Shown here: in pieces, positions 23,071 to 34,954 of the stretch
Numbering within the stretch: the stretch's first letter is position 1
How the letters are laid out: each line of letters starts with the position of its first letter
From: Sphagnum compactum
Lineage: Eukaryota; Bryophyta; Sphagnopsida; Sphagnales
DNA length: 64,000 nucleotides
Assembly: GCA_965153455.1 (NCBI GenBank)
Contig: OZ234494.1
Span: 8,990,001 to 9,054,000 of the forward strand
Direction: 5' to 3'
The notes under the pieces: generated by a model
Told to the model about the DNA's origin: nothing
The model's database searches: none
What the model saw: only the letters and a program-made list of their open reading frames with translations
Translations under genes and position numbers: made by a program

Positions 23071-24765
23071 CATATAAAACATTGGGTTAGTTTTCATGAT
23101 TTCATCAAGTTTTACTTTGATATAGATTTATAATAACAACAATCAACTAGCTAAGTTTGGTGGACTTTGGGCATTACACAATGATAAGAAATTGTTCTAG
23201 GGAAATAAACATGTTCAATTAAAATCACTTGTGTTGAGCAATTTTGCAATGTTACTTATCATTCCTAGATTCATTCTAAAAAAATTGGTTAAAATTACAC
23301 ACATGACAATTCAAACATTTGTATGTAAACAAATGACCAAAATATTCCATGATAATTCATATGCCAAATGAAGAAATATTTAATGGTGTGTGTATGGTAG
23401 AACAAAAGGGAGGGGATGTCCCTACATGATGTTGCATACACATTAGAACAATTTATCCCTAAACTCAACTTGGCAAGGGGGCTAATGCAGGTCACTTGCT
23501 TGCTTCATTGTCTCTTAGCCGACCTACACAACAATTATTCAACATAAGGGGAAAGCACACTATGGGTGAGCCAATTTTCACCAAAAAAAGGTGATGTATA
23601 ACTAGTATCATAATACATCGTAAGTTAAAATTTTGATGACATCATTTGATAATCCTACACATAAGCAAAAAGCCCTAGAATGTGTAGAACAACATTTTGG
23701 AACTCAAATTTCACTTTAAATCAAGATTAATTTTGATCCAATGGTTAGATGAAAAGGATTGAATAAAATTAGTGTACACAACATATATAATGTGCAGTTT
23801 TTTGTTGGCCATAGGGCCTCATGTTTGTGGTTCATAAGACATTACTAAACAAAAGAAATTTGAAAAAATAATGCAATGCCCAACTATAAAATCTCTTTCT
23901 CTTTCATTTGGTATTGGTTTTTTCTTCAAATACATAAACTATTAATTTTATTGCTAAAAAAAATGAATAAAACACATATTTTTAATGAATTTTCAATCAA
24001 AATTTTGAAACTTCCAAATGACCCTAGATTCAATTGATGTATATCAATAATAGCGACCACAAAAAATTTCACCAAAAAATTCCACCTACAACCCTAGTTT
24101 TCAAGTATGTATGCAATTTTTTATACTCCGTGATGAGTATATTTCATCACAAATATATTTCATATGTTAAAGTTCACCAATGTTTGTTGAAGTTTTCTTT
24201 TTAAATGATTGTTTTAAGTCTAAATCTAATCCAATATACTTCAAACAAACAAAAAAATCCAAAATGATGTTTATACTTACATTTAAAAACCAAATGCAAA
24301 AATGCAATATTTGTGACTATAATTTTTGGGGGGCATAGTGTGCTTTTACCCATAATTCAATGACGATGATCATGTTACTCAATTGTTCAAGATGTTTTAA
24401 TTTGCATTTTGGATGGCAATAAAAACATTGGAAATGGGCATAATGAATATTTACCTTTGGCTATCAATGAAGACGACAAGTGTTTATCTCCACAAGAATG
24501 GTGGACCAAGTCTGAATGTTTCTCTTTTCATTTAGCTCAATGGGCCTTTGATGTTTTTTCCCCCAACCTTTGTTGTCTCTGTAATCCCATATTCATTTGC
24601 AATAACATTATCATCACCACCACATAATTCCACCATGTTCCTAACCTTTGAACCAAGCTTGTTTGGTTTTCCAAGAACCAAACTTGTATGTTTTCATTTG
24701 ATTAATTTCTTGGTGCTTTGGGGTTCTGAACTTGGAATTTCAGAGTTGCAAACACTAAAAGTATG
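23071..24765. other. AT-rich, no gene recognised
   Basis: Only short frames are present. The plus-strand frames at 24409-24778 overlap the edge of the minus-strand relic and have no supporting signal. Confidence 0.45.
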
Positions 24766-27700
24766 TTACATAACATGAGTAGAACTCACTGTGGCTAATG
24801 TAGCACTAGCCAAAGCAAGAGCATCAAGTTCGTTCAATGGTGCCACAATGAGGGATGTTGCATTGCCTTCATTTGTTGCTACAACCATAGGAGTCTCAAG
24901 TGCAAGAGTAGGGAGGGGATTTCTGGCATCATCAAGTAGATAATCTACCACATTGAAATCCAGAAGGTTTAAATCCTTAAATACAACATTGACATCTTTG
25001 TCACCATTTGATGCCATGGAGATTCCATGGGCCAGTGATTGGGAATCAATTGGTTGTTCATTGATAATTTGCTAACCCAAATTTGCCACACCTGATAGCT
25101 AGGCAACAATTTCGAATTATTTTCTCCAGCATTAAAATCTTGCACTACACACAAAAAAAAGTTCAAATATTGAAGTGTTCAAAATTCAATTTCCAACACC
25201 CTATACATAGAGTTCACACCAATAGGATTACTACATAAACACAAGCAATACTTGAAAAACCTTACAATTATTGGGCAAGTTGTTTGTCCTACTTATAGAC
25301 CTATATTGTCCAACTTGGAAGGCAGTAGAGTTACTTTCTAGGGTACTTATCCTACATACAAACTTGAACTAAACCACTTGGAAGACATTGGAAGTACTAT
25401 GCATGATGTTAATCCTACTTACAAACCTATTGTCCAACTTGGATGGTAGTAGAATTACTTGTTAAGGTACTTGTCCTACTTACAACCTGGAATTAACCCA
25501 CTTGGAAGACACTGGAATTACTATGCATGATACTTGTTTTACTTATAAACTTATTGCACCATTTGAAAGACCCCATATTACTGGGCAATGTTACTTGTCT
25601 TGCTTGTAGACCTATTGTTTCACAACTTCAAAGGCATTAGGACTACCAAAGTGATTACATGGCATACTTACAAGTCTACCTTCCCACTTGGAAGGCATTA
25701 GAGATATTAGGCAAGGTATGCATCTTACTTGGAGACCATTTGTCCCAGTTGAAAGACACCAAAAGTATATTGGGTAGGGTATTTGTTATACTTATAGACT
25801 TGTTGTCCCGCTTGGTGGACACTTGTCCTTGTTTAAATGCTGGTTCCTATACTTGAAAATCACATAAACGACTTCTACAACAATTCTATTGATAGTCCAT
25901 TAAAACCAAAGGGAAGTTGTGTTGTTTTATCTCCATATGTTATTTTCAAAAGGCAAAATGCCACTTGAGACATCATGGAGACTTTCAATCATATTTGCAA
26001 GATCTACTAGACACCTTTAATTTCTTGTTAAGTCAAAGTACAAAGTCAAAGTGCACCTTAAATTTTACTTCTACTTGTACAATTAAATTTATGGAATGAT
26101 AGATCTTTGTTGAACTCTAACAAGTATTTACAATTTATGCATGTATGTTGTAGACTTGAAAATGAAAAGGAAATGAGATCTAGAGGAACTTACAAATGGT
26201 GTGTTCTTTGGGTTGCATGTCATGTTTGGCATACTTTGTAAGATTTGGACCAAATGTCTTTAGCTTGGGGTGCTTCAGCACCAAGTAAAATTGTTGGAAT
26301 CCTGTAATTGAAAGGCAATTTGTGGACAAAGGCTTCCCACAAGTGGCACCAACACAAACAGTGGCTTTGCTCTCCAAATGTATAGCCATGCAAAATAGGT
26401 GGTAAGTGCATCCACATGATGTAACAACTATATTTTTGCATGCATAATAGAAACCATAGATTGGACAGTTTGTAACAAACACAAGTTGTGAATCTCCTTT
26501 AGGAGGTTCAAGAGGGTTTTCAATGGGAAGGGGAGAGGTAAACACACCATTTCCATGGGTCATGAGTTGGATTTGATGAATTAATCCATCAATCCAAACT
26601 TTGTTACTGCCCAATTTTTGATCCAAGGTTTGAAGTTGCAACTTTAAATGTTGGAATCTTCTTAAAACATTTATAAGCTCCTTCTCTCCTTCATCCACTC
26701 TTTCAACCAACAAGTCCATTGCATACTATTGATTGTTTACATGTTTTTCAACCCCTCGTAACTCTTCAATTGACATAATAAAATAATGTTTCGCATTGTC
26801 AATAATGCTTTGATATGAAGTTGAATTTAATTAATGCCAAACATACTGCACTTTCTTTGACCTTAACTGTGTCCTTCAAGGTCTGTAATTTCAATTGTAG
26901 AGGCATCATTTTTTGTTTTTGCTTTTCAAATGCCACCACCCTATCTTATACATTGTCAACCAAAACTTGGGCCTTGCACTCAAGTTTTAATGTTTCTTTT
27001 CCCAGGACCACCATTTTGGGACTTAGACCCTGATTTTCAACCTGGGCATTCAACAAAAACTTCTTCAATGTAGGGTGAAAACATGATCAAGTATATGTTT
27101 TGTAATCCTTGTCAAAAAAAATGTAAAGAAGCCATAAATCAAGCTTTAACATATCAAATTTTAAAATATTATTTAATTTAATGATCAATATGAACATATT
27201 TTTTGAATTTATGTCAATGATATTGAAGAATCACATGTTTAAAATAGATTTAAGTAGATTTCTAAAAAATGCAAGTAGATTTTTTTTTACTTTTTGGGTT
27301 GCCCAAAGAAACAAAGTAGGCTTTAAGTAGATGAAATATTGAATTGTTTTACTTTCTTGGTTAATGGAAATCTAAAATTTACTTATACGCTTTCAACTTT
27401 CAAGAAGTAAAAATAATACTAAATTGATCTTTTGATGTAAAAATATTTTTGAACACAATTCCATCAGTCAATTTCAAAAATAATTTTGACCTACTTTTAG
27501 TACATTAAAGTTTTCCAAACTTTGTATACAACATATTATAAACTCAATATTGTGCACCATGATGGTTTGACAATGATTGAAAAGGTTTCAATTTGACTTT
27601 CTTGCATTTATGTGTAAAAATATGACCATAACTACTTTTGTTGTGTACTTGACTATGTTTTCACCTTATAAAACTTGGTGAGGGAAGAAAACAATGGTAG

Positions 27701-28552
27701 TGGTCTTGTTCCCAATCAAAAACATTGAATCATCATCCTCTACATTGTTAAACTTAATATTATAACTTGAGTTTGCAAGCAAATTGGTGGATTTTGAGCC
27801 TTGCAAGCTATTGTTTACTATTTGAACAACCATATTGGGATTCATAGGTGCCAAGCATCGACTGACTTCTTTAGGTTTGCCCAAATTCAAAGGCATCACT
27901 AGACAATTTGAGGAAAAACAAAAAACTTCAGATAATAGGTTAAAAAAATTCCACAAGTTGCCAATACTCACTATGACAAATTTACAAAGGTAAAAACATG
28001 AAAGGGGCATACACAAATCCTCCAAAGCCATGATTATGAAAAAAAATACAAAAGTAGATAGGTTTTGAAAAGCATAAGGTCACGAATTGAACATAAGAAA
28101 AACTTTTAGAAGTGAAGGTTTTAGGTCAGAAAATAGACACCATTGAGCTCCAAAACTATGAATTATTAGTTGCACTCTCACATTTTAAAGCTTCTCAGTA
28201 AACAATAGAACTTCAGGGCACAAAGTAAACACTGGAAAATTTTAGTACTTCCCTTACTTGATCTTCACACCTTAAACTTGATGGAATGAACAATATAAAG
28301 GAACAATGGAAGTTGCAAACAAATTGAAAGTTCAAGCTTGAGTTACCTATCTTCTTACCCACAAAAGGAAACCAAATTAAAAATGAACCCACAAAAGTAG
28401 AAGGAAAGGAAAAAAACTTACAAGTGAATGGGTGCCATTGTTGGGTTTCTTTGCAATCCTTGGGCAACAACTGCTGTTAATGTTAGGCCACCACCATAGA
28501 TTTCAACTTTTTGTTTTTTCGTGTGCGCATCATTGAGGACCAAATGTGAAAC
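24766..28552 (-). pseudogene. Decayed multi-exon gene: coiled coil plus RING-like zinc finger
   Basis: On the minus strand several exon-like blocks carry splice signals. Block 28552-28422 (acceptor TTTTAG, donor GTAAGT) reads VSHLVLNDAHTKKQKVEIYG. A block near 27920-27670 reads MPLNLGKPKEVSRCLAPMN. Blocks from about 27050 to 26192 form a long coiled coil with EKELINVLRRFQHLKLQLQ, then a cysteine-rich part CPIYGFYYACK, SCGCTYHLFC and CVGATCGKPL, ending at donor GTAAGT. A last block (25017-24771) reads DVNVVFKDLNLLDFNVVDY and ends at a GTGAGT donor. The finger resembles a RING/zinc-ribbon but one expected Cys is Tyr. In-frame TAA and TAG interrupt the coiled coil. The family is not recognised; it could be a dead host gene or part of a transposon. 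Confidence 0.5.
25260..25840. repeat. Degenerate ~60-bp minisatellite
   Basis: About nine to ten diverged units share the words ACTTGTCCTACTTA, ACCTATTGTCC, CACTTGGAAG and a short ATTACT block, at spacings of roughly 55-65 bases. Alternate units seem more alike, suggesting a dimeric higher order. It lies between two exon-like blocks of the minus-strand relic, within what would be an intron. Confidence 0.75.
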
Positions 28553-30000
28553 CTAAAACAAACCACCCTTTTGTGCAAGGGCAAAAAAATTTATCGCAAG
28601 TTTTCAAAATTTGAGTGCTTTGCAAACTCCTTTTCTTGAACATTGAAAGAGCACAAAACCCTAAGCAAAGTACCCTTGTGCAACCTGTAACAATTTATGA
28701 TGTAGATGCTTATGTCCTATCGAACTAGGCATTCAAATTTTCATTTTTTGGCTTACTTTTACTTAGGTAGTTAGGATCACCATTTGGTATACTTTTCCAT
28801 GCTTACACCCATCAAAAGTAGTAATTAACACACAAAATTTCACTCACTTTGAATTCTTTTAAAAATCACATGTGGTTTATTTGGGCCTTAAAAGTAAAAC
28901 AAGTCATATAAACCATGAATATGCAACATTTATCATTTGGTTCTTATTTGGAATTATGTATGTTTGAATGTTGTGTTTTGGTGAAATTTAATGCATTCAT
29001 GTGTATCTGAATCCCTTTATGTAAAGCCAATGGTGAAACATTAGGGAATGTCCATTGGGGTTGTGAACTTGTCATTACAAATTGATCATTTTGTGTAATT
29101 TCCACTAAAACCATTTGATGAACCCATGAAAATATCGTGAAACCAAGTGAGATCAACATGACATTATCCCACCGTTTGTTGTTTAACACCATTGAAACTT
29201 TGTGTTCTAGATTCACATCAATTGTTAAATGTGATCATTATGGCATCCAAGGGCGTGTATATCATTACTATTCCTTGCCTCCAAACTTGAACTTGAATAA
29301 TATTGGCTTAGGTTGAGGGTTGTAATTTGTACTTTTATAGATAACAATGGTAGTGATGAAGGGAAAGGTGTGGGACTATAAGCACAAGGCAAGAGCCAAG
29401 TCTGGCCCCACATTTTGGCGATACCCTTATTGTGGGAATGCCCATACACAAAAGGATATATGTAGACCCTGGACTGATGGCTCTCAAAAACCCAAGAACT
29501 GGTTCAGACTCTGGACCAGAGGTTCTAAAAACTCATAGAACTGGTTTTGGCCCACATATTTGTAGTCTCAGTTCTACTTATATGGGTGAGGTTGGAAACA
29601 GATGAATAACTGAACTTGGATGTGAGAAATATTTGTGTATGGTCACATACTGAGCACCTCTGGAGTCCATCCTCTTAAAACTCTTTTTCGTTTGGTATCT
29701 GACATTCATTGTCAGGCAGAAGATACCGAACCATCTAATGTGTAAGGTGAATGCCCTGGGAACGGGCCATTCCTCAACTAAGCGCCTACCCAAGGTGGAG
29801 CAGAGGGCCGTTTCATTCAAGAATGTCGAAATTATTGCCCACCTAACGCAGAGCCAAAGGGTGCTTATTGCAGGAACGCCCCACTCTAGGTGCATTACTG
29901 TGTGTAAAGCACCATAGGTGGAGGGTTTGGAATCTGCCCTTCACAAAATTGTCATCCCTTGCTTGATTCTAGCTGATTTTGTTTGTTAGAGTTTTGTGAG
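28553..30000. other. Intergenic, partly GC-richer repeat-like stretch
   Basis: A minus-strand frame at 29216-28944 has protein-like composition and may be an outer exon of the 24.8-28.5 kb relic. The stretch 29580-29930 is GC-richer than its surroundings and shares the words GGTCACATACTGAGC and CCTCTGG with a stretch near 10060 (GGTCACATGCTGAGC, CCCCTGG), so it is probably transposon-derived. Near 29470-29540 a 42-base unit with AAGAACTGG is roughly duplicated. Confidence 0.4.
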
Positions 30001-30345
30001 TGTGTAAAGTTCAAATTCAACAATTGATTTTGAATTTTATTCATAGAGAAATAGATTGGACAAGATTTCCAAGTCTATATTTTTTCATCTCAACATCCCT
30101 ACTTGATTTAAATTTTTTTTTAAATGAAAGTTTTACTGAATGTGTAAATTTTGAATCCAATAATTGATTTTGTATTTTAGTCATAGATGAATAGATTGGA
30201 TGAGATTTCTAAGTTTAGATTTCTTCATCTAACCTCCCTGCTTGAATTTCAGATTTTTTTAATGAAAGTTCTATTGAATGTGTAAATTTTGAATCCAACA
30301 ATTCGATTTTGAATTTTATTCATAGATGAGTAGATTGGACAAGAT
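30001..30345 (+). repeat. ~140-bp tandem repeat, about 2.5 copies
   Basis: Units begin TGTGTAAA at 30001, 30141 and 30279 (periods 140 and 138), each followed by CAATTGATTTT-like and CATAGATGAATAGATTGGA words. The third unit is cut short near 30345. Copies are about 85-90 percent alike by eye. Confidence 0.85.
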
Positions 30346-30429
30346 TACTAAGTAAAGCTTTGAATAATGGCAATGGATATAGAAAGGGCTTAGGCTCTTA
30401 AGGGTTAAAAATAAAATGTACTACTTAGA

Positions 30430-30453
30430 GGGGGGGGGGGGGGGGGGGGGGGG
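30430..30453 (+). repeat. Poly-G run of 24
   Basis: An uninterrupted run of G followed by a purine-rich tail (AGGAGAGGAGG). It could form a G-quadruplex on this strand; the exact length may be an assembly uncertainty. Confidence 0.9.
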
Positions 30454-30569
30454 AGGAGAGGAGGAAAGTTTAATAGGAATTCATACCTTTGCCCTTGAGG
30501 CTCTATATGATAAGAAATGAGGACATAGATTGGTATTGATTTCTAAGGCATTTAAAAAACCACTTTATC

Positions 30570-32584
30570 AACTAACCACCCGGGTGGTACAATAGTTGAA
30601 ACATGGGTCGTGCATGCTACTGTAAACTGATCATGTGTAGGAGGTACTACATTTGGCAATTACACTTACATCACGCATACTCACCCCCTTCTCTCCCTCC
30701 AAATACCGGATCACTGGATTTATGTATAGGGGAAGGCCTGCTCGCCAGGCTCTCCCCTAATATGAGGGTCATAGTCTTGAGGGTGGTGGTAGCTTGAGGG
30801 TGTAGGCCCAAAAATTAAGGGAGGTCTATGGGAGCAAACCTTCCTGACTGTAAAGCATCAAAGTTGTTTTATTTACATGGCACAAGGTCTGCATGTGGTC
30901 AATGGAAGGGTTCTTCAATTGACAAATGAATCTTTCATGCGAGGAGGTGCTTTCAAATACAAAGAACAAACCATGTCAAACATATCAAATAAATTGCAAT
31001 CCTTGTTACATATGCCTATGTAATGCCATTTTAGTGGGATGGGTCAATGCAAGCTAAAGGTGCTCAAATTTTTGTAATAAAAAAAGTGTCCAAGAAAAAA
31101 TTGTAGTTTATAAAATAAGAAACTAAACCTTTAAAAAATTAACATGTTTTGATATTTATTTAAAATTGTGATCATGTTTCCTTGATTATCTTAACAATGA
31201 TATGAACAAGCACAAATGACATTACAAAATTGAATTGATTTTGTGATCTCTCGTGCAACTGCCACAATCTAGGATATTTTAAATGTAGAAAAAAATAGAT
31301 TTGAACCCAAATTTTTTTTGGGCATCAGTAATGAATAACAAAAACACAAACATAGATGATTTTCATCTAAGCATCAAAATGTTTCTTCCTTGTCAAAATT
31401 CTTTTAGAAATAAAAAATAAAGCTACAAAATCTAATATGCAAACCCAAAAGAAAACATCCTCCATGGGTACAATGAAATGAAGGAGAAAACCAAAAAACA
31501 AGAAGAAAAAAAAAAAAAAACACCTAGAGTCTTTCACTAATTAATATGTCCATGAATTATGTAGAGGTCATAACCAAAGACCAAAGCATAGCAAAATCAT
31601 GCAACTTCTTCTGGACAAGCTTCAACAACAAAAATGTTAAATCAAGAAGATAAAGAAAATGACCACTATAGACTTTCAACAATTGATATTGTCCACGAGT
31701 CATGTAAAGGTTGTAGCAAAAGACATTATCCATAGGCAATGAAAACCCAACAACCTCTTAGACAATGAATTCCAACAAGAAAAAAAAGTAAGAAACAAAA
31801 CAAAACAAAAGAAAAATGAGAAATAACCTTCAAAATCTTCATCAATGGATAAGCATTCACAAAATCCCAAACATCATTCATTAATGACCTTGAAAAACCA
31901 TAGCTACTTTCAAAACCATCTCTCCTACAATAACAAGGCTTTTTAAAACGACAACAAACAACCCATGTCATTATCAATGAATGAGAAGCTCTAAATGGCA
32001 AGGCCAACTAACATTTGGTGATGTTGGCATTGTGATGGGGAGAGTTTCAACATTTTTTTATTAGGTTGTTGTTGAATAAGGTATTGTGATGGGGGTACAT
32101 TTGTGAATTAAGAAGCCATCATTTCTTATATTACATTATTAAAATTAACATATCTGATTTCAAAATCTCCTAAATGTTTAATACATTTATAACACAACAT
32201 TTTTAATATATTAACGTAACATGTGGATAAATTTGAAAATAATCCAATAACTGTAAAATGTTTATTTAAATTATCTAAAACATTGTTAAAATTTCTTAAT
32301 TTATAATTTTAACATTTGTTTCAAAATTATTTAAGCATTATGTAAGCACTTTTGAACTAATCTATAGTTGTCACGTTAGCTTGTCACTACAAGCTTAGGA
32401 CTCCATGTCAAGACTTTTAAGGTGCACACTTGGTTCATTATTCCATGAATGTACCCAATGGAGATGCTCTAAACCTTAATTATGGAGGTAATAGATAACA
32501 ACTAGACAATTTTGTTGTTGCTAAGGTTTATACTAGGCAATGTGCTTCTAGCACATGAGGTTAGAGATTGGGCAAAATGCTCTA
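30570..32584. other. Intergenic, repeat fragments
   Basis: Near 30588 the words GGTGGTACAATAGTTGAAA resemble a tRNA-like A box, possibly a SINE head, but a B box is not clear. The stretch 30715-30810 (GTATAGGGG, GAGGGTCATAG, GAGGGTGTAGG) resembles the dispersed repeat at 35.55 kb. The rest, from 31 to 32.4 kb, is AT-rich with no gene recognised. A MITE half-site GGAGATGCTC is at 32461-32470. Confidence 0.4.
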
Positions 32585-33320
32585 ACCAACCCATGGTGTT
32601 CTTGAAACTTGACTTTGCTAAGCATATGACAAAGTAAATTGGGGTTTTCTATTCCATGTTGGAGAGACTAGGGATAGCACAAGAGTTCATATGGATCATT
32701 AGACTATTTTTTCAAGAGGCAAATGTGGGAGTATCTTTCAATGGCTCAACAGCTGCACCATTCAAGATTCAACATGGGGTGAGGCAAGGGTGCACATTTG
32801 CCCCATATCTTTTCCTCTTGTTGGGAGAGGTCCTAAATGCAATGTGGAAACAAGATGTGGAAAGCTAGTGGAATCAAGCTCCCAAAAGAAAATAGGTCCA
32901 ACACATCTTATCCCAATATGCAAATTAAAAATAGATGTTGCAAGGGAAAAATAGAACTTGACCAAGTTGTAGTTAGCATTCTAGGGATTTTCTTGAATAT
33001 TTCAAGGCTTGAACTGAATTGGGAGAAAAGTGTTACATATTGGTGCACAAAGAACACACCAAAACCAAAATGGACGACAAGTATTAGGCGGAGACAGGTG
33101 CATGCAAAGGACTCACCTAAGTTGTTAGGCACACCATTTGGCATTTGGCATTGACACCAAAGCCACGGACAATTTTTTGATAAACAAAATGAGGAAGAAC
33201 ATTCAGTGGTCCATGTTGTTCAGAGGAGGACATTTTGCCATCTCGCATCTTGCAAGCCCAATAACTTCACAGAGTTGGCTTATGAAATGTAGGCAAATTT
33301 TGGGAGCATGAAACTGGGGG
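32585..33320 (+). pseudogene. LINE (non-LTR) reverse transcriptase relic
   Basis: Translated blocks in order match the reverse transcriptase of plant LINEs: an AYDKVNW-type block near 32615, then FIWIIRLFFQEANVGVSFNG, then HGVRQGCTFAPYLFLL near 32769-32820, which is the conserved GxxQGxxxxPxLF motif, then LNWEKS, and KLLGTPFGI near 33118. The frame changes at least three times and stops intervene, so it is dead. The catalytic FADD-type block between these is missing or destroyed. No poly-A tail or target duplication was found. Confidence 0.85.
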
Positions 33321-34548
33321 CTTCCTAACATGTGAGAAAGTAAGAATTAAATTTTCTTTTTGACAACATGAATGAAGTCTACATTTGGTATAGGATTTTA
33401 ACTGCCTACCTAATCAATGGCAGAATGAGGTGCAGCACTCAAATAAGCACACTGTGGAAGGAGAATGGTTTGGTATGTACAAGACAGAGGACTCCCTCCT
33501 CCCAGTTGTTGTGTTTTATACCACAAAAGACTTCAAGGTGACGTGCCACCCACACACTTAGAGATTAGAACTTAGAGATTAGAACTTCTGTACAATATCT
33601 ATGTATTTGGAGTTAAACAGAACTCCATGACTCTGCAACTCAATTGACGAAACATTGTGAGGGGTTCATCAAAAGAATGAGTGTACTGTAGTACCTGGGC
33701 TAGTTCTGTAGCAAGGTGCCTAATAATAATAAGTTTTTTGTCATTTACTTTTGGTATTAAAAATAATACTATTTTCAAATTAGGCACTATACTAAATAAG
33801 GAAGCTAGTGTGCTTGAGAATTTCTTTCAAATTCCCAGCATGGCAACTACAACATTTTCAAAATTTTCAACAATTCCAAAAATAATTAATTAGTGCCTAA
33901 CCAGCCTAGGTGCTAGGATAATTGAAGTACTTAGGTTTTTAGATGGACATATCAAATCCTTGGTAGTTTAGGTAGTTTCATTTTGTAAGGTTGGTTCCTG
34001 GGCGTTAGTTTTCCCCTGGGTTAGGTTTGTACTTGTTTCTCTTTGCAATGGATGGTTTGATATGTTCAGAAAGAAAGAAAGAAACAAACAAACAAACAAA
34101 CAAAAACTCAAACAAACCACATGGTGAGACAAAAATGGACACTCTGACAGTGGCAAACTGCAGCTGGGTGACTAGCAGGGCAGAAAAAAGTTGCCAGTGA
34201 CACCAGGCTCTGATTTGCTGCAGGGATAGTTATCAGTAAAGTCATCCTGTCTTTAGGCCCCAGTTTGACCCTAATCCCTGATTCATTCCCACTTTAAATC
34301 AAACTCTACTACTCACCGGGGAATCCCTTCCCTCTTTCATCCAAAGCAGGCTGGCATTTCCCAGCCCCATTCACTCTAGGTGTTCTTCACACCTCTTTAG
34401 GAAAAGGACGATGATGTATCAACCCAAACAGTTGGTGTATTCCATTCAAGTTACCTGGAAAGTCACCCTGTCTTTGGGCCCTAGTTTGACCCTCTAATCC
34501 CCATTTGATCTCCAATTCGAGTGTAGCCAGAAAAATGAGTGAAATCAG
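33321..34548. other. Intergenic, no gene recognised
   Basis: Contains a duplicated stretch: CTGTCTTTAGGCCCCAGTTT near 34229 and CTGTCTTTGGGCCCTAGTTT near 34469 share about 50 bases, 240 bases apart. A purine-rich (GAAA/CAAA)n tract lies at 34070-34105. Confidence 0.45.
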
Positions 34549-34954
34549 GTGCCATATCCAGGAAACTGAGCATCAAGTTCAGAAGATTGGCAGGATCTTA
34601 TTCTGACAACTTGGATTCAGGTGAGAAACTCATTTGGTCCCCTATTTTTTCCCTGTGATATTTCCTATCAATTTCATCCTGACTTCTCATTTCATACCCA
34701 GTTTGAGGTACTTTTACAGATAACTCTATTGTCTATAGAGTTTCTGGGATATAGTTTCCCAGCCATGTTTTCTTTGGTGTTGGTTTGGATAGGTAATTCG
34801 GCTAGTATATCTTTGCATTATAGATTGTTATCTGTATTTTCAATTTAACCTAGTCTCTGCAAATAGACTTGCAACTCCAGATTTTGTGAGTGTTCAGAAA
34901 AACCCATTCTTATGGGAAAGAAAATGTACTTCTTTCCGTACCAAAACTGCCTAA
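34549..34954 (+). CDS. Possible short two-exon gene fragment
   Basis: An exon-like block at 34549-34620 reads AISRKLSIKFRRLAGSYSDN and ends at donor GTGAGA. An acceptor at 34880 (CTCCAG) continues in matching phase for 23 more residues beginning DFVSVQKNPFLWERK and ending TKTA before a stop at 34952-34954. The peptide is basic and not recognised. No start codon in frame was found, so this would be the end of a longer gene, a fragment, or chance. A competing frame at 34890-35081 is also open. Confidence 0.25.

Noticed and set aside
25260-25840. CRISPR-like array
   Set aside because: Units are degenerate with no constant repeat and unique spacer pattern, and the genome is eukaryotic.
30588-30660. 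tRNA gene
   Set aside because: A-box-like word only; no cloverleaf or B box could be drawn.
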